Below, piece by piece: positions 63,772-64,000 of a DNA stretch of 64,000 nt. The position numbers and the translations under genes were made by a program. The notes under the pieces are model-generated. The model ran no database searches, was not told where the DNA came from, and saw nothing but the letters and a program-made list of their open reading frames with translations. Position 1 is the stretch's first letter, and each line of letters opens with the position of its first letter. Source of the stretch: Sphingosinicella sp942492965 (GTDB taxonomy: Bacteria; Pseudomonadota; Alphaproteobacteria; Sphingomonadales; Sphingomonadaceae); the NCBI GenBank assembly GCA_942492965.1, contig OW818656.1:2604001-2668000 (forward strand), in the 5' to 3' direction.

Positions 63772-64000
63772 ATGTCATACCTGAAAGGAATTGCTCTCCG
63801 TTGTCCGGACTGCAAAACGGGCGCGCTGGACGCGGATGGTCAGGGGCTGCGCTGTGGGCACTGCGGGTCCATATTTCCGCTATCTGCGGACCGGCCGATA
63901 TTGCTTAGGCACGACAATCCGCTCTTCGAAATAGAACATTATGTTGCAGCTAGACCAACGCGCGCGGAAGGCAGGACTGCTCGGAACCTTGTTCCCCGAC
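63772..64000 (+). CDS. Zinc-ribbon (Trm112-like) N-terminus of a protein cut by the window end
   Basis: 76 codons are readable and the frame is open at base 64000. The start has two CxxC pairs, LRCPDCKTG and LRCGHCGSIF, followed by PLSADRPILL. This is the pattern of a short Trm112-like zinc ribbon often fused in front of a SAM-dependent methyltransferase in polysaccharide clusters. The catalytic part is outside the window, so the function cannot be assigned. It lies 54 bases after the last glycosyltransferase. Confidence 0.6.
   Translation, partial: MSYLKGIALRCPDCKTGALDADGQGLRCGHCGSIFPLSADRPILLRHDNPLFEIEHYVAARPTRAEGRTARNLVPR

Overview
The window is GC-rich, densely packed bacterial chromosome. 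It looks alphaproteobacterial, most likely Sphingomonadales. The evidence is gene order and content: rimP-nusA-ylxR-infB-rbfA followed by truB-rpsO-pnp, ubiE-ubiB-coaBC-dut divergent from mutM, rpsT beside dnaA, a DUF1674 (SDHAF4-type) protein, and a ScfR/RamB-type regulator divergent from isocitrate lyase. The placement is an inference from synteny; no rRNA or tRNA gene was seen to confirm it.

Layout. 1-2.7 kb: the end of tsaD, gpsA, and a secreted PEP-CTERM serine protease preceded by a sigma-54-type GG-N10-GC promoter. 2.7-10 kb: DUF1674, an SDR, htpX, then an rsmB-rpe-heparinase-like-purH run. 10-13.6 kb: a secreted protein, trmB, an ECHDC3-type crotonase and a PQQ-type sugar dehydrogenase lipoprotein. 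Two palindromic repeats sit in these gaps, and one of them carries the ribosome binding site of the crotonase gene. 13.7-24.2 kb: the translation/RNA block rimP-nusA-ylxR-infB-rbfA, tdk, a small secreted protein, truB, rpsO and pnp. infB carries an apparent one-base insertion. 24.3-27 kb: a nitronate monooxygenase-like enzyme, a glycine-zipper lipoprotein and an intact IS5-family element flanked by CTAG. 27-36 kb: a D-2-hydroxyacid dehydrogenase, an SH3 protein, the minus-strand run ubiE-ubiB-coaBC-dut-thiF-dsrE, then mutM, an enoyl-CoA hydratase and a thioesterase. 36-46.7 kb: rpsT, dnaA, a SIMPL protein, a thioesterase, gloA-gloB, gamma-glutamyltransferase, a lipoprotein, and a four-gene minus-strand run (yjgN-like, M48 protease, hydrolase, TPR). 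46.9-54.3 kb: thrS, a TauE-like permease, infC with an ATT start, an old-yellow-enzyme reductase, an EamA transporter, a VOC protein and aceA. 54.5-56 kb: the ScfR-type regulator. 56-64 kb: a polysaccharide locus with ugd, a sugar aminotransferase, a PglD/NeuD-type acyltransferase, a flippase, two GT2 glycosyltransferases, an EpsG-type polymerase and the start of a zinc-ribbon protein.

How the parts relate. Most of the window is core housekeeping: translation and RNA decay, ubiquinone and CoA synthesis, purine synthesis, and replication initiation. The accessory part is the polysaccharide locus. Its middle section, about 61.1-62.7 kb, is strikingly AT-rich, which suggests replaced or acquired serotype-type genes. 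The PEP-CTERM protease at the left end belongs to a protein-sorting system that usually accompanies exopolysaccharide production, so the two ends may be functionally related; this is inference only. I saw no CRISPR array, toxin-antitoxin pair, prophage or clear defence system. The strongest second-look items are the sigma-54/PEP-CTERM pair, the infB frameshift, the repeat that sequesters a ribosome binding site, the 145-bp palindromic element, and the AT-rich polymerase segment.
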